DNA of 64,000 bases. Origin: Lentzea alba (GTDB lineage: Bacteria; Actinomycetota; Actinomycetes; Mycobacteriales; Pseudonocardiaceae). Each line of letters opens with the position of its first letter. The stretch's first letter is position 1. The translations under genes and the position numbers were made by a program. Shown here one piece after another: positions 15,670 to 24,142 of this stretch. The stretch covers positions 180,646-244,645 of the forward strand of contig NZ_JAAMPJ010000011.1 of assembly GCF_011067745.1 (NCBI RefSeq), written 5' to 3'. The notes under the pieces were generated by a model. The model made no database searches, was not told the origin of the DNA, and worked only from the letters and a program-made list of their open reading frames with translations.

Positions 15670-16679
15670 CCGAGGACGAGCTCAGCCCGTACGTCGCGCC
15701 GGCCGAACGCGATGTCGAAACCTCGCTCCGGCCCGCTGACCTGCACGAGTTCGTCGGCCAGCAGCGCGTGCGCGAGCAACTCGAACTCGTGCTGCACGGC
15801 GCCATGCGACGAGGGACGGCGCCAGACCACGTGCTGCTCAGCGGCCCTCCCGGCCTGGGCAAGACGTCGCTGGCCATGATCATCGCGAAGGAGCTCAACT
15901 CCGCCATCCGCATCACCAGCGGCCCGGCCCTGGAGCGCGCGGGCGACCTCGCCGCGATGCTGTCCAACCTGGTCGAGGGCGACGTGCTGTTCATCGACGA
16001 GATCCACCGCATGGCCCGGCCGGCGGAGGAGATGCTGTACCTCGCGATGGAGGACTTCCGCGTCGACGTCGTGGTCGGCAAGGGGCCGGGAGCGACCAGC
16101 ATCCCGCTCGACATCGCGCCGTTCACGCTGGTGGGAGCCACGACGAGGTCGGGCGCGCTGACCGGGCCGCTGCGCGACCGGTTCGGCTTCACCGGCCACA
16201 TGGAGTTCTACAGCGCCGACGAGCTCGACCTCATCGTGAAGCGCAGCGCCAAGATCCTCGGCGTCGACCTCGACGACGAAGGCGCGATCGAGATCGCCGG
16301 CCGGAGCAGGGGCACGCCCCGGATCGCGAACCGGCTGCTGCGGCGCGTCCGCGACTTCGCCGAGGTCAGGGCCGACGGCAGGGTCACGGAAGACATCGCC
16401 AAGCAGGCCCTCGAGGTCTACGACGTCGATCAGCTCGGCCTCGACCGGCTCGACCGGGCGGTCCTGCAGGCGCTGGTCAAGAGCTTCAACGGGGGACCGG
16501 TCGGGGTGTCCACGCTCGCCGTCGCCGTCGGCGAGGAGCCGACCACGGTGGAAGAGGTGTGTGAACCGTATTTGGTGCGAGCTGGCATGCTGGCCCGGAC
16601 ACCGCGCGGCCGGGTGGCGACACCTGCGGCGTGGTACCACCTGGGTCTGGAACCGCCCGCCGGTGATCAACTGTGGTGA
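15666..16679 (+). CDS. ruvB: Holliday junction branch migration ATPase RuvB
   Basis: A 337-residue AAA+ motor with Walker A GPPGLGKTSLA, Walker B VLFIDEIHR, sensor 1 TLVGATTRSGALT, the arginine-finger region GPLRDRFGF, and a C-terminal winged helix (EEVCEPYLVRAGMLARTPRG). It drives branch migration as a hexamer on RuvA-bound junctions. Coupled to ruvA through a GTGA overlap. Confidence 0.98.
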   Translation: MTEDELSPYVAPAERDVETSLRPADLHEFVGQQRVREQLELVLHGAMRRGTAPDHVLLSGPPGLGKTSLAMIIAKELNSAIRITSGPALERAGDLAAMLSNLVEGDVLFIDEIHRMARPAEEMLYLAMEDFRVDVVVGKGPGATSIPLDIAPFTLVGATTRSGALTGPLRDRFGFTGHMEFYSADELDLIVKRSAKILGVDLDDEGAIEIAGRSRGTPRIANRLLRRVRDFAEVRADGRVTEDIAKQALEVYDVDQLGLDRLDRAVLQALVKSFNGGPVGVSTLAVAVGEEPTTVEEVCEPYLVRAGMLARTPRGRVATPAAWYHLGLEPPAGDQLW

Positions 16680-16751
16680 CCTGGCACAATCGGTGAAAGC
16701 ACCTGGACATATCGGACGTGCGTCGAGCCGCGTCCACTTGATCGGAGAATG

Positions 16752-17117
16752 ATGGGCAGCCTTGGCAATTTGATGTTCCCGTTGCTGCTGGTTCTGCTGG
16801 CGGTGCCGCTGTTCCTCAGCGCGCGCAAGCAGAAGCGCGCGATGGCCGAGCAGCAGTCTCTGCAGAACTCGCTCGAGCCCGGTGACAAGGTGATGACCAC
16901 TTCTGGTCTGTACGGCACCGTTGCCGACGCGAGCCACGACACCACCATCGACATCGAGATCTCGGAGGGTGTCGTCACGCGCTGGCTGCGCGCCGCCATC
17001 CGGGAGAAGGTCGCCGACACCGACGAGGCCGTCGTCGAGGAGAAGGCGGACGAGGCCGAGGCCGAGGCGACCACCGCACAGGTCGCTGAGCCCCTGGACC
17101 ACAACGCCAAGAAGTAA
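16752..17117 (+). CDS. yajC: Preprotein translocase subunit YajC
   Basis: A 121-residue protein with one N-terminal membrane helix (MFPLLLVLLAVPLFLSARKQ), the conserved LEPGDKVMTTSGLYGTV segment and an acidic Glu/Asp/Ala-rich C-terminal tail. YajC associates with SecDF-YidC at the membrane. ATG at 16752 is preferred over 16749 because GGAG (16744-16747) is otherwise too close. A hairpin at 17150 separates it from secD. Confidence 0.93.
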   Translation: MGSLGNLMFPLLLVLLAVPLFLSARKQKRAMAEQQSLQNSLEPGDKVMTTSGLYGTVADASHDTTIDIEISEGVVTRWLRAAIREKVADTDEAVVEEKADEAEAEATTAQVAEPLDHNAKK

Positions 17118-17149
17118 CCGCCAAAAAATCGGATACTGCGGCTCGCACT

Positions 17150-17186
17150 CCTGGAGTTGGCAACTGTGAACCCCGCCAACTCCAGG
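17150..17186 (+). terminator. Hairpin between yajC and secD
   Basis: A perfect 12-bp stem CCTGGAGTTGGC / GCCAACTCCAGG with a 13-base loop, 33 bases after the yajC stop. There is no T-run. It may end the ruv-yajC transcript or only attenuate it, since secD follows in the same direction. Confidence 0.65.
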
Positions 17187-17261
17187 TAGTGACGCGCAGC
17201 TCACGCGGCGCGCGTTACGCTGCGCGCTCGGAAACCATCGCTACTAGGAGACGGACGGATC

Positions 17262-19061
17262 GTGGCACCTCCGGCCGGGCAAATTCGCCCTGCGAAGTAT
17301 TTGGCGAGTTTTGTCCTCATCGTGGTCGCGCTCTACGCCCTGGTGTTCCTCACCGGGAACGGTTCGGCCAAACCCAAGCTCGGAATCGACCTCCAGGGCG
17401 GCACCATCGTCACGCTGACCGCGCGTCAGGAAGACGGGGCCCAGCCCAGCGAGGAGGCGCTGAACCGCGCACGTGACCTCATCGAGGTCCGCGTCAACGG
17501 TCTCGGTGTCTCCGGTGCCGAGGTCGTGCGCGACGGCAACAACCTGACGATCACCGTGCCCGGCGCGGACAGCGAAGGCGCGAAGGGCCTCGGCCAGACC
17601 GCCCGCCTCGCGTTCCGCAAGGTCATCGGCCAGCCGGTCCCGGCGGGCACGCCGGCGACCGCGCCGGAGACCTCGTCGAGCACCCCGCCGTCCGGCAACG
17701 CGAGCACGCCGCCGTCCACGCCGCCGAGCCAGAGCGCGGGCACCCCCTCGTCGAGCAACGCTCCGCAGGGCCGCCCCGCGCCGAACCTGGCCGCGCAGCC
17801 GTCCAGCACGCCGCCGTCGGGCAGCACCGCTCCGTCGAGCAACGCCAGCACGCCGCCGAGCACGCCGCCGGCCCCCTCCAACGTCGACCCGAAGGTCGCG
17901 AAGGAGATCCAGGAGGCCAAGGCGCTCCGCCAGAGCACGGACCCGCAGATCCTGCAGCAGGCCGCGCTCATGCTCGACTGCTCGAAGCCGGACCCGTTGC
18001 GCGGCAACGACGACCTCGACAAGCCGCTCGTCACCTGCGACGAGAAGGGCGAGTTCAAGTACACGCTGGCTCCGGTCAACCCTCCCAAGGAGGACACCCA
18101 GACCAAGCCGGACGACTACGAGAACTACTCGCGCCTCACCGGTGAGGACATCAACAACGCCGCGGCCAACAACAACCCGAACGGCACCGGCTACGTCGTC
18201 AACCTCGACTTCAAGTCCGAGGGCGGCTCCAAGTGGGCCAAGTTCACCTCGGCCAACGTCCAGCAGGCCGTCGCGGTCGTGCTCGACGGCGAGGTCATGT
18301 CGGCGCCGACCATCCAGTCGGCCATCGAGGGCGGTTCGACCGAGATCAGCGGCAAGTTCACGCTGAAGGAAGCCCAGAACCTCGCGAACACGCTGAAGTA
18401 CGGCGCGCTGCCGCTGTCCTTCGACTCCTCCGAGGCGCAGACGATCTCCCCGACGCTCGGCCTGCAGTCGCTCAAGGCGGGTCTGATCGCCGGCGGCATC
18501 GGCCTCGCGCTGGTGTTCGTCTACTGCATGTTCTACTACCGCCTCCTGGGCATCCTGACGATCCTGTCGCTGGCCCTGTCCGGCGTGATCATCTACGCGG
18601 TGCTGGTCCTGCTGGGCCGGCTCATCGGCTTCACCCTGGACCTCGCCGGCATCGCGGGCTTCATCGTCGCCATCGGTATCACCGCGGACTCGTTCATCGT
18701 CTTCTTCGAACGACTGAAAGACGAAGTGCGTGAAGGCCGCACGTTCCGTTCGGCCGTCCCGCGCGCGTGGGTCCGCTCCCGCCGCACGATCCTGAGCGCC
18801 GACGCGGTCAGCTTCATCGCCGCCGCCGTGCTGTACGTCATCGCGGTCGGCCAGGTGAAGGGCTTCGCGTTCACGCTGGGCATGTCGACGGTCCTCGACC
18901 TCGTGGTCGTGTTCCTCGTGACGCACCCGCTGGTCGCGATGGCGTCGAAGTCCAAGTTCCTGTCCAACCCGAAACTGTCCGGGCTGGGCGGCGCCTTCCG
19001 CGAAGGCGCTGCTCACCGTGCGGGCACGTCCGGCAAGACCGCTGCCGTGAAGGAGGCCTGA
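17262..19061 (+). CDS. secD: Protein translocase subunit SecD
   Basis: A 599-residue inner-membrane SecD. The first helix is YLASFVLIVVALYALVFLT, followed by the family motif LGIDLQGGT. The large extracytoplasmic domain ends near residue 405, and five C-terminal helices follow (ALVFVYCMFYYRLLGILTIL onwards), with AIGITADSFIVFFERLKDEV. SecDF uses the proton gradient to pull exported proteins. A Pro/Ser/Thr/Asn-rich low-complexity linker of roughly 85 residues (about 125-210, repeats such as STPPSGNAS) is inserted in the extracytoplasmic part. It starts with GTG; secF follows one base after its stop. Confidence 0.97.
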   Translation: MAPPAGQIRPAKYLASFVLIVVALYALVFLTGNGSAKPKLGIDLQGGTIVTLTARQEDGAQPSEEALNRARDLIEVRVNGLGVSGAEVVRDGNNLTITVPGADSEGAKGLGQTARLAFRKVIGQPVPAGTPATAPETSSSTPPSGNASTPPSTPPSQSAGTPSSSNAPQGRPAPNLAAQPSSTPPSGSTAPSSNASTPPSTPPAPSNVDPKVAKEIQEAKALRQSTDPQILQQAALMLDCSKPDPLRGNDDLDKPLVTCDEKGEFKYTLAPVNPPKEDTQTKPDDYENYSRLTGEDINNAAANNNPNGTGYVVNLDFKSEGGSKWAKFTSANVQQAVAVVLDGEVMSAPTIQSAIEGGSTEISGKFTLKEAQNLANTLKYGALPLSFDSSEAQTISPTLGLQSLKAGLIAGGIGLALVFVYCMFYYRLLGILTILSLALSGVIIYAVLVLLGRLIGFTLDLAGIAGFIVAIGITADSFIVFFERLKDEVREGRTFRSAVPRAWVRSRRTILSADAVSFIAAAVLYVIAVGQVKGFAFTLGMSTVLDLVVVFLVTHPLVAMASKSKFLSNPKLSGLGGAFREGAAHRAGTSGKTAAVKEA

Positions 19062-19062
19062 C

Positions 19063-20217
19063 ATGAGCAGCGTGTTCACGCGCCTCTACGTGGGCAACGG
19101 CGCTTTCGACATCGTCGGCAAGCGCGTCCGCTGGTACATCGTGTCCAGCATCATCCTGCTGGTCTGCATCGGCTCGATGGTGTTCAACGGCTTCAACCTG
19201 GGCATCGACTTCAAGGGCGGCACGAAGATCTCGATGCCGTCGGTCTCGGAGTCGAGCCAGACCATCTCGACCAACGCCGTCGAGGACGCGTACGCGAAGG
19301 CCCTGCCCGGCAAGAAGCCCACCGCCGTGCAGGCCGTGGGCTCCGGCGCCAGCGCGACGATCCAGATCAAGTCGCCCGCGCTGAACGTCGCCGAGGTCGC
19401 GACCCTCAAGACGGCCATCGCGCAGGACACCAAGCCGCAGGGCGGTCAGGGGGCGATCTCCGACAGCGCCGTCTCCGCGTCCTGGGGCGGTGAGATCAGC
19501 GGCAAGGCCCTGTGGGCCCTGTTCTGGTTCTTCGTCGCGGTCACGGCGTTCCTGGCGTTCTACTTCGAATGGCGCATGGCCGTCGGCGCGCTCGTCGCCG
19601 TCTTCCACGACGTCATCATCACCGCGGGCGTCTACTCGCTCATCGGCTTCGAGGTGACGCCGGCGACGGTGATCGGTCTGCTCACCATCCTCGGTTTCTC
19701 CCTGTACGACACGGTCGTCGTGTTCGACAAGGTCAAGGAGAACACCCGAGGCCTGCTGGGCCTGACCCGCCGCACCTACGGCGAGGCCGCCAACCTGGCG
19801 CTGAACCAGACCCTGATGCGCTCGATCAACACCTCGCTGATCGCGCTCCTCCCGGTCATCGGCCTGCTGGTCGTCGGCGTCGGCATCCTGGGCGTCGGCA
19901 CGTTGCAGGACCTCGCGCTCGTGCAGCTCGTGGGTATGTTCATCGGTGCCCTGTCGTCGATCTTCATCGCGACGCCGGTGCTGGTCGACCTCAAGATGCG
20001 CGACCCGAAGTACGTCGCGCAGGCCAAGCGCGTGGCCGCCCGCCGCGCCAAGGCCACGGGTCCCCAGGTCGCCGAGGGCATCGAGTCGGTGGACGAGGAC
20101 GCGCTCGCCTCGGACCTGCGCAAGGAAGAGGCGATGGCCGCCGCCGCGTCGGTGCCCCACCGCACCGCCAAGGCCGGCGACGCCCGTCGCCGCCCGACCG
20201 GAAAGCGTCAGCGTTGA
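19063..20217 (+). CDS. secF: Protein translocase subunit SecF
   Basis: A 384-residue SecF with six predicted membrane helices. It has the motif LGIDFKGGTKI after the first helix, IGLLTILGFSLYDTVVVFDK, and SINTSLIALLPVIGLLVVGVG. It forms the SecDF complex with the preceding gene. A basic and Glu/Ala-rich cytoplasmic tail (about 320-384) ends in RRPTGKRQR. Its stop overlaps the TTG start of apt, so secD, secF and apt form one transcription unit. Confidence 0.97.
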   Translation: MSSVFTRLYVGNGAFDIVGKRVRWYIVSSIILLVCIGSMVFNGFNLGIDFKGGTKISMPSVSESSQTISTNAVEDAYAKALPGKKPTAVQAVGSGASATIQIKSPALNVAEVATLKTAIAQDTKPQGGQGAISDSAVSASWGGEISGKALWALFWFFVAVTAFLAFYFEWRMAVGALVAVFHDVIITAGVYSLIGFEVTPATVIGLLTILGFSLYDTVVVFDKVKENTRGLLGLTRRTYGEAANLALNQTLMRSINTSLIALLPVIGLLVVGVGILGVGTLQDLALVQLVGMFIGALSSIFIATPVLVDLKMRDPKYVAQAKRVAARRAKATGPQVAEGIESVDEDALASDLRKEEAMAAAASVPHRTAKAGDARRRPTGKRQR

Positions 20218-20732
20218 AGTTGGATCGCGCTCTGGGATTGATGCGTGAAGTCCCCGACTTCCCCCAGCCGGGGGTCGTCTTCCGGGACTTCACGCCCATC
20301 CTCGCCGACCCGGACGCCCTGCGCGCCGTGGTCGACGCCCTTCAGGACAAGATCGACGACAGCACCCAGGTGATCGCCGCCATCGAGTCGCGCGGCTTCC
20401 TCCTGGGTGCTGCCCTGGGCTACGGCTGGCGCTACGGCGTCGTGCCGCTGCGCAAACCGGGCAAGCTCCCGGTGGTCGCCGACTCCCAGTCCTACGACCT
20501 GGAGTACGGGACCGCGTCGCTGGAACTGCCCGCCGACGCCATCCAGCCCGGCCAGCGCGTGGTCGTGGTAGACGACGTGCTCGCCACCGGTGGCACCGCA
20601 GAGGCCGCGTGCACTTTGGTCGAGCGCGCGGGCGGCATCGTGACGGGTGTGTCGGTGGTGCTGGAGATCGCGGCGCTGGGCGGACGCTCACGGCTCGCGG
20701 GCCGCGAGGTCAGCGCGCTGCTCGCCGTCTGA
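20214..20732 (+). CDS. apt: Adenine phosphoribosyltransferase
   Basis: A 172-residue type I phosphoribosyltransferase that makes AMP from adenine and PRPP in purine salvage. It has VPDFPQPGVVFRDFTPILAD at the start, the flexible loop residues around GYGWRYGVVPLRKPGKLP, and the PRPP-binding motif VVVVDDVLATGGTA. Its TTG start at 20214 overlaps the secF stop; an in-frame TTG at 20220 is the alternative. In M. tuberculosis apt is followed directly by relA. Here 3.5 kb of other genes intervene. Confidence 0.95.
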   Translation: MKLDRALGLMREVPDFPQPGVVFRDFTPILADPDALRAVVDALQDKIDDSTQVIAAIESRGFLLGAALGYGWRYGVVPLRKPGKLPVVADSQSYDLEYGTASLELPADAIQPGQRVVVVDDVLATGGTAEAACTLVERAGGIVTGVSVVLEIAALGGRSRLAGREVSALLAV

Positions 20733-20753
20733 CCGACGAGCAGCGCGACACCG

Positions 20754-20967
20754 TCACATCTGGTTCAGCATGAACAGCGTCACGCCTTGAGGCGCCTCTT
20801 CATCAGCCGGTCCCCTTCGCCAGCGCGGCGCCGGTGTACGCGGCGATCACCACGGGTGTGCCCTGCGGAGCGGGCCGCGCCATCGACGGCGGCGGTGGTG
20901 CGAACGGATTCGGTTGCAGGTGGTCCCCCCAGACCTGTCGTCGACTCACAACGAGTGACCAAGGCAT
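20754..20967 (-). pseudogene. Possible frameshifted small gene, unrecognised
   Basis: From an ATG at 20967 the minus strand reads 54 codons with high-GC third positions and a Pro-rich centre (LQPNPFAPPPPSM), then TPVVIAAYTGAALAKG, and stops at 20803. Dropping one base of the C4 run at 20812-20815 joins this to a second open stretch ending EEAPQGVTLFMLNQM at 20754. The joined reading is coherent, about 70 residues, with one hydrophobic segment. There is no strong ribosome site. I do not recognise the product. It may be a decayed gene or a sequencing slip. Confidence 0.3.
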
Positions 20968-20968
20968 G

Positions 20969-21253
20969 TCAGAGGGTGGGCGGCGGCGCTATGAACCGGT
21001 AGGCGACGACGACGGTGATCGCCCACAGGAAGTAGAAGATCGGCAGTCCCAGCAGGATCAGCCGCCACGCCTTCATGCCGCCGTGCGCGACCCGCCACAG
21101 GGCGGCGGAGGCACCGAGCCAGGGCACCACGCCCAGTGTCGCCGCGCGAATCGCCTCGCCGGCGCCGTTGGTGGACAGGTTGAGCACGACGATCGCGACG
21201 TACCAGACGCCCGCGAACCCCAGGCTGTGCCAGATCGGACGATGTTCGTGCAC
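20969..21253 (-). CDS. Small membrane protein of unknown function
   Basis: A 94-residue protein starting at a GTG at 21253. Two to three hydrophobic helices are visible (HSLGFAGVWYVAIVVLNLS, then TLGVVPWLGASAALW, and LILLGLPIFYFLWAITVVVA). It ends RFIAPPPTL. The neighbouring gene at 21298 has a similar size, topology and end (FVAPPPLA), so the two may be diverged tandem copies. Both lie in the accessory segment between apt and rel. Not recognised as any named family. Confidence 0.6.
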   Translation of the reverse strand: MHEHRPIWHSLGFAGVWYVAIVVLNLSTNGAGEAIRAATLGVVPWLGASAALWRVAHGGMKAWRLILLGLPIFYFLWAITVVVAYRFIAPPPTL

Positions 21254-21297
21254 GAGGCCCCCAGACCGTTGAACTGGCCTGATTGTGTCAGTGGGGT

Positions 21298-21573
21298 TCA
21301 GGCGAGAGGGGGCGGGGCGACGAAGGCGGCGCCGATGCTGACGAAGACCAGCGTGACGAGGGACGCCGGAGCCGTCACCACCGCGAACTCCCACAGCTTC
21401 GGGGATTTCGCGCGGCGCAGCACCAGCCAGCTCAGCGCGGTCGCGATCACCCAGCCCACGGTGGAACCGATGATCGACCTCTGGTCGATGTAGTTCGGGT
21501 CGTCCAGGGCGAGGTACGCCATCGTGCCGAGCCACACGAACGACATCGCGGCGCACCAGAACAGGGTCCTCAC
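21298..21573 (-). CDS. Small membrane protein of unknown function (possible paralogue of its neighbour)
   Basis: A 91-residue protein from a GTG at 21573. It has three predicted helices (TLFWCAAMSFVWLGTMAYLA, STVGWVIATALSWLVLRRA, and FAVVTAPASLVTLVFVSIGA) and ends FVAPPPLA. It precedes the 94-residue membrane protein on the same strand, with 44 bases between. No conserved catalytic motif is visible. The 270 bases upstream (21574-21842) are less GC-rich than the surroundings and hold no other gene that I can support. Confidence 0.6.
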   Translation of the reverse strand: MRTLFWCAAMSFVWLGTMAYLALDDPNYIDQRSIIGSTVGWVIATALSWLVLRRAKSPKLWEFAVVTAPASLVTLVFVSIGAAFVAPPPLA

Positions 21574-21842
21574 GGGTGCGAGTGTGTCAGGCGGCTTCGC
21601 CGGGCCGGCACATGCCCTCCTTCGTCGGGCGTGCGCCGGAACTAATTTCTGTGGCCCATTTTCGTTGTTGGTTGCGGGGTGTGGTGCGTTTGCGCGCATC
21701 GTCGTTTTTTGCGTGCGTGGTTGCTAGTGGTTGCGTTGCGTCTAGAGAGATGTGCACTAACGGAGCCTATGGTCGTTGGCTAGATGCTTCACCCGAACGT
21801 GTGGCGTCTGACGTGGGTTTTCATCATGATCTTGCGGTAATG

Positions 21843-21858
21843 TCGAACGCGTGATCGA
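21843..21858 (+). promoter_or_regulatory. LexA-like box overlapping the HNH gene start codon
   Basis: TCGAACGCGTGATCGA differs from the box TCGAAC-N4-GTTCGA at one base. The GTG start codon (21851-21853) lies inside it. TAATGT at 21838-21843 fits a -10 box and would place the transcript start at the GTG, giving a leaderless mRNA whose start point is covered by LexA. Mycobacterial 13E12-family genes of this type are known LexA targets. Confidence 0.6.
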
Positions 21859-23075
21859 ACCGGACTTTCGACTTCTCTCTACCGGCGAACTGCTCGATGC
21901 AGTCGCCGGAGACGTGTTGGAAATTCGCGTTCTTGAGAATGTGATGATGCAGAAGATCGCCGAACTGGGGCGGCGCGGCGCCGCAGGGGAGTTGGGGTAC
22001 AAGAATGTGGCGCATGTGTTGCGCCACGCGGTGCGGTGGGATCTGAAGACCGCGCGGCAGTGGGTCGCGCGGGCAGCGCTGCTCGCCCGTGAGGTCACGC
22101 CGACCGGGTCGGTGCTGGAGCCGGAGTTGCCGGCCACCGCTGCCGCGGTGGCCGACGGTGCGCTCTCGGCTGAGCACATCTCGGCGGTCGCCGAGGTGAT
22201 GAAGGACCTGCCGCCCGAAGCCGAGCAGCCGGTGGTCGAGTTCGCGCTCGCGCACGAACCCAGCGCGGTGCGCTCGTTCGCCAAGGAGTTGGCGTACCGG
22301 CTCTACCAGCAGGACGCGGAGTCACGCGAGACCGAGCCCCGGTTGCCGGTGAACAAGCTGCGGATGGAGTGGAAGGGTGAGCAGCTGGAGGTGTGGGCCC
22401 GGCTGGACAAGGTCAGCGGCGCCAAGTTCGAGGCGATGATCGATCCGCTGGCCAAGCCCCGTTCCGCCACACCCGAGGAAGGCCCGGACCCGCGTTCGCG
22501 CGCCGAACGGCAGGGCGACGCCTTCGCCGACCTGATCGACCTGATGCTGCGCGCCGACCAGCTGCCCGAGCACGGCGGCGAACCCGTCACGCTGACCCTC
22601 ACGATGGCCTACGCCGACCTGGCCGAGAAGACTGGCCTGGCGCTGCTGGACAGCCGCGAGCGCGTCCCCGCCGCGCTGGTCCGGCGCCTGGCCTGCAACG
22701 CCGGAGTCATCCCGGTGGTCATGGGAGGCCGGTCCGAGCCGATGGACATCGGCCGCAAGTCCCGCACCCTTCCCCGCCGCGATCCGCCGCCTGCTGGTCG
22801 TCAGGGACGGAGGCTGCGCCTTCCCCGGCTGCGACCGGCCAGCCAAGCACTGCGACGCCCACCACGTCAGGTTCTGGTCCCACGGAGGCGAGACCTCGGT
22901 TGGCAACGCGGTGCTGCTGTGCCGCCACCACCACACCTTGATCCACCAGAGCGATGGGGAAGTGGAGCTGATCCACGGCACGCCGGCGTTCATCCCGCCC
23001 GCGTGGCTGGACCCTGCCCGCACACCCAGAACCAGAGAGCGAACGAGAGAGGAGCACGAATGGCCTGCCGCCTAG
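21851..23075 (+). pseudogene. DUF222 / HNH endonuclease (13E12 family), interrupted by a frameshift
   Basis: From the GTG at 21851 the first frame encodes the DUF222 domain (about 310 residues, up to GGRSEPMDIGRKSRTLP). The reading then loses sense. Removing one C from the C4 run at 22772-22775 restores LPAAIRRLLVVRDGGCAFPG and the HNH domain: CDAHHVRFWSHGG, then NAVLLCRHHHTLIHQ, ending at a TAG at 23075. All HNH residues are intact in the shifted frame. The gene would therefore be full length (about 407 codons) but for a single-base insertion. It is a recent pseudogene, a sequencing error, or less likely slippage. Upstream lies a LexA-like box. These nucleases occur in many copies in actinobacteria and their role is unclear. 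Confidence 0.8.
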
Positions 23076-23118
23076 CAGCCGTTTTCATCCGAACGAGTTG
23101 GTTCGTGGAGGAGGGTCA

Positions 23119-23991
23119 ATGCCTACCGTCGGACGAATGACTGCGATCACTTCCACCGCCTACAGCCGCGACCTGGGCGACGAACTGCGCCGGCTGCGCG
23201 AGAAGCACACCAGGCTGACCGGGTTCGGCTTCGCCGAAGAACTCGGGTGGGATCCGAGCAAGGTGTCGAACATCGAGAACGGCAAGGCGCGGGCGAGCGA
23301 AATCGACCTCGTCCAGTACCTGATGATGTGCGGCCGGGACTTCGTGTTCTTCGAAGCCTTCCGCGACCGTTACCGGTACGCCTTTGATCCGTACGTCGTG
23401 GTGGTGCCGGACAACATCCGCACACTCGCCATGGCCGAGGCGAAAGCCACGAAGATCACGACCTACGACGTTCACACCATCCCGGGCCTCATCCAGATCC
23501 CGGAGTACGCGCGAGCGTTGTTCGTCGATGGCGGCCGAGTAGCTCCTGAGGACATCGAGAGGGGCGTTCAGCTGCGTACGGAACGCCAGGCGGTCATGAG
23601 GCGCCAGAACCGTCCGGAATGTCTCTTCTACGTCCACGAACTCGCTTTGCAGCTGAAGGTCGGCGACGACCAGCTCATGGAGGAGCAGTACCTGCGCCTG
23701 CTCTTCAACACGCACCTCCTGCGGATCGTGCCGATGTCGGCGGGCTCTGCTCCCCTCAGGCAGTCGGCCCGCATGCTTTTCAACTTCGAGAAGCACCCGC
23801 CGGTGGCGTACAGCGAGAACGGTCTTGGCCAGGTGTTCGCGCACGACGGCGGCGCCATCCGGGACAGCCGTGAGTTCTTCAAGTGGTTGGATGCCTGCGC
23901 TTTGGATGAGGGACAATCGCGGAGCCTGCTGGCGAACTACGTCAGCGGACCGCGAAAGGACCTCGATGAGCCACCATCGGACCTGGCATAA
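23119..23991 (+). CDS. XRE-family regulator with DUF5753-type effector domain
   Basis: A 290-residue protein. The N-terminal helix-turn-helix is around residues 16-70 (LGDELRRLREKHTRLTG, WDPSKVSNIENGKARAS). The C-terminal domain is typical of actinobacterial XRE regulators paired with DUF397 proteins (YDVHTIPGLIQIPEYARAL, QAVMRRQNRPECLFYVHE, ENGLGQVFAHD). The ATG at 23119 has GGAGGAGGG upstream. CGAAC-N6-GTTCG at 23090-23105 could be an operator, though it is not a LexA box. The 3' end overlaps the DUF397 gene by 26 bases. Confidence 0.9.
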   Translation: MPTVGRMTAITSTAYSRDLGDELRRLREKHTRLTGFGFAEELGWDPSKVSNIENGKARASEIDLVQYLMMCGRDFVFFEAFRDRYRYAFDPYVVVVPDNIRTLAMAEAKATKITTYDVHTIPGLIQIPEYARALFVDGGRVAPEDIERGVQLRTERQAVMRRQNRPECLFYVHELALQLKVGDDQLMEEQYLRLLFNTHLLRIVPMSAGSAPLRQSARMLFNFEKHPPVAYSENGLGQVFAHDGGAIRDSREFFKWLDACALDEGQSRSLLANYVSGPRKDLDEPPSDLA

Positions 23992-24142
23992 GAGCTCCTA
24001 CAGCAACGACACGATCGAGAGCGCGTGTGTCGAGGTGTCGCTCGCCCACGACGCTCTCGTGCGTGACTCGAAGGCCACTGGCGGTGACGCCCTGGTCTTC
24101 TCGATTCAGGCGTGGCGCGCGTTCGTGGTGAGCGTCGCCTGA
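23966..24142 (+). CDS. DUF397 domain protein
   Basis: A 58-residue DUF397 protein. It has the signature WHKSSYSNDTIESACVEVSL and then VRDSKATGGDALVFSIQAW, ending with a short hydrophobic FVVSVA. DUF397 proteins are almost always next to an XRE regulator of the type found directly upstream, and the two overlap. Some pairs act in Streptomyces development (the WhiJ/BldB-type network) or behave like toxin-antitoxin pairs; neither role is proven here. Confidence 0.9.
   Translation: MSHHRTWHKSSYSNDTIESACVEVSLAHDALVRDSKATGGDALVFSIQAWRAFVVSVA

Noticed and set aside
15030..17204. 724-codon open frame antisense to ruvA-ruvB-yajC
   Set aside because: Composition is that of an antisense shadow; the plus-strand genes are unmistakable.
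17244..19079. 611-codon open frame antisense to secD
   Set aside because: Same reason; contains only low-complexity Arg/Glu/Val sequence.
23090..23105. CGAAC-N6-GTTCG as a fourth LexA box
   Set aside because: The spacer is six bases, not four, and the flanks do not match; it may still be an operator for the XRE gene.
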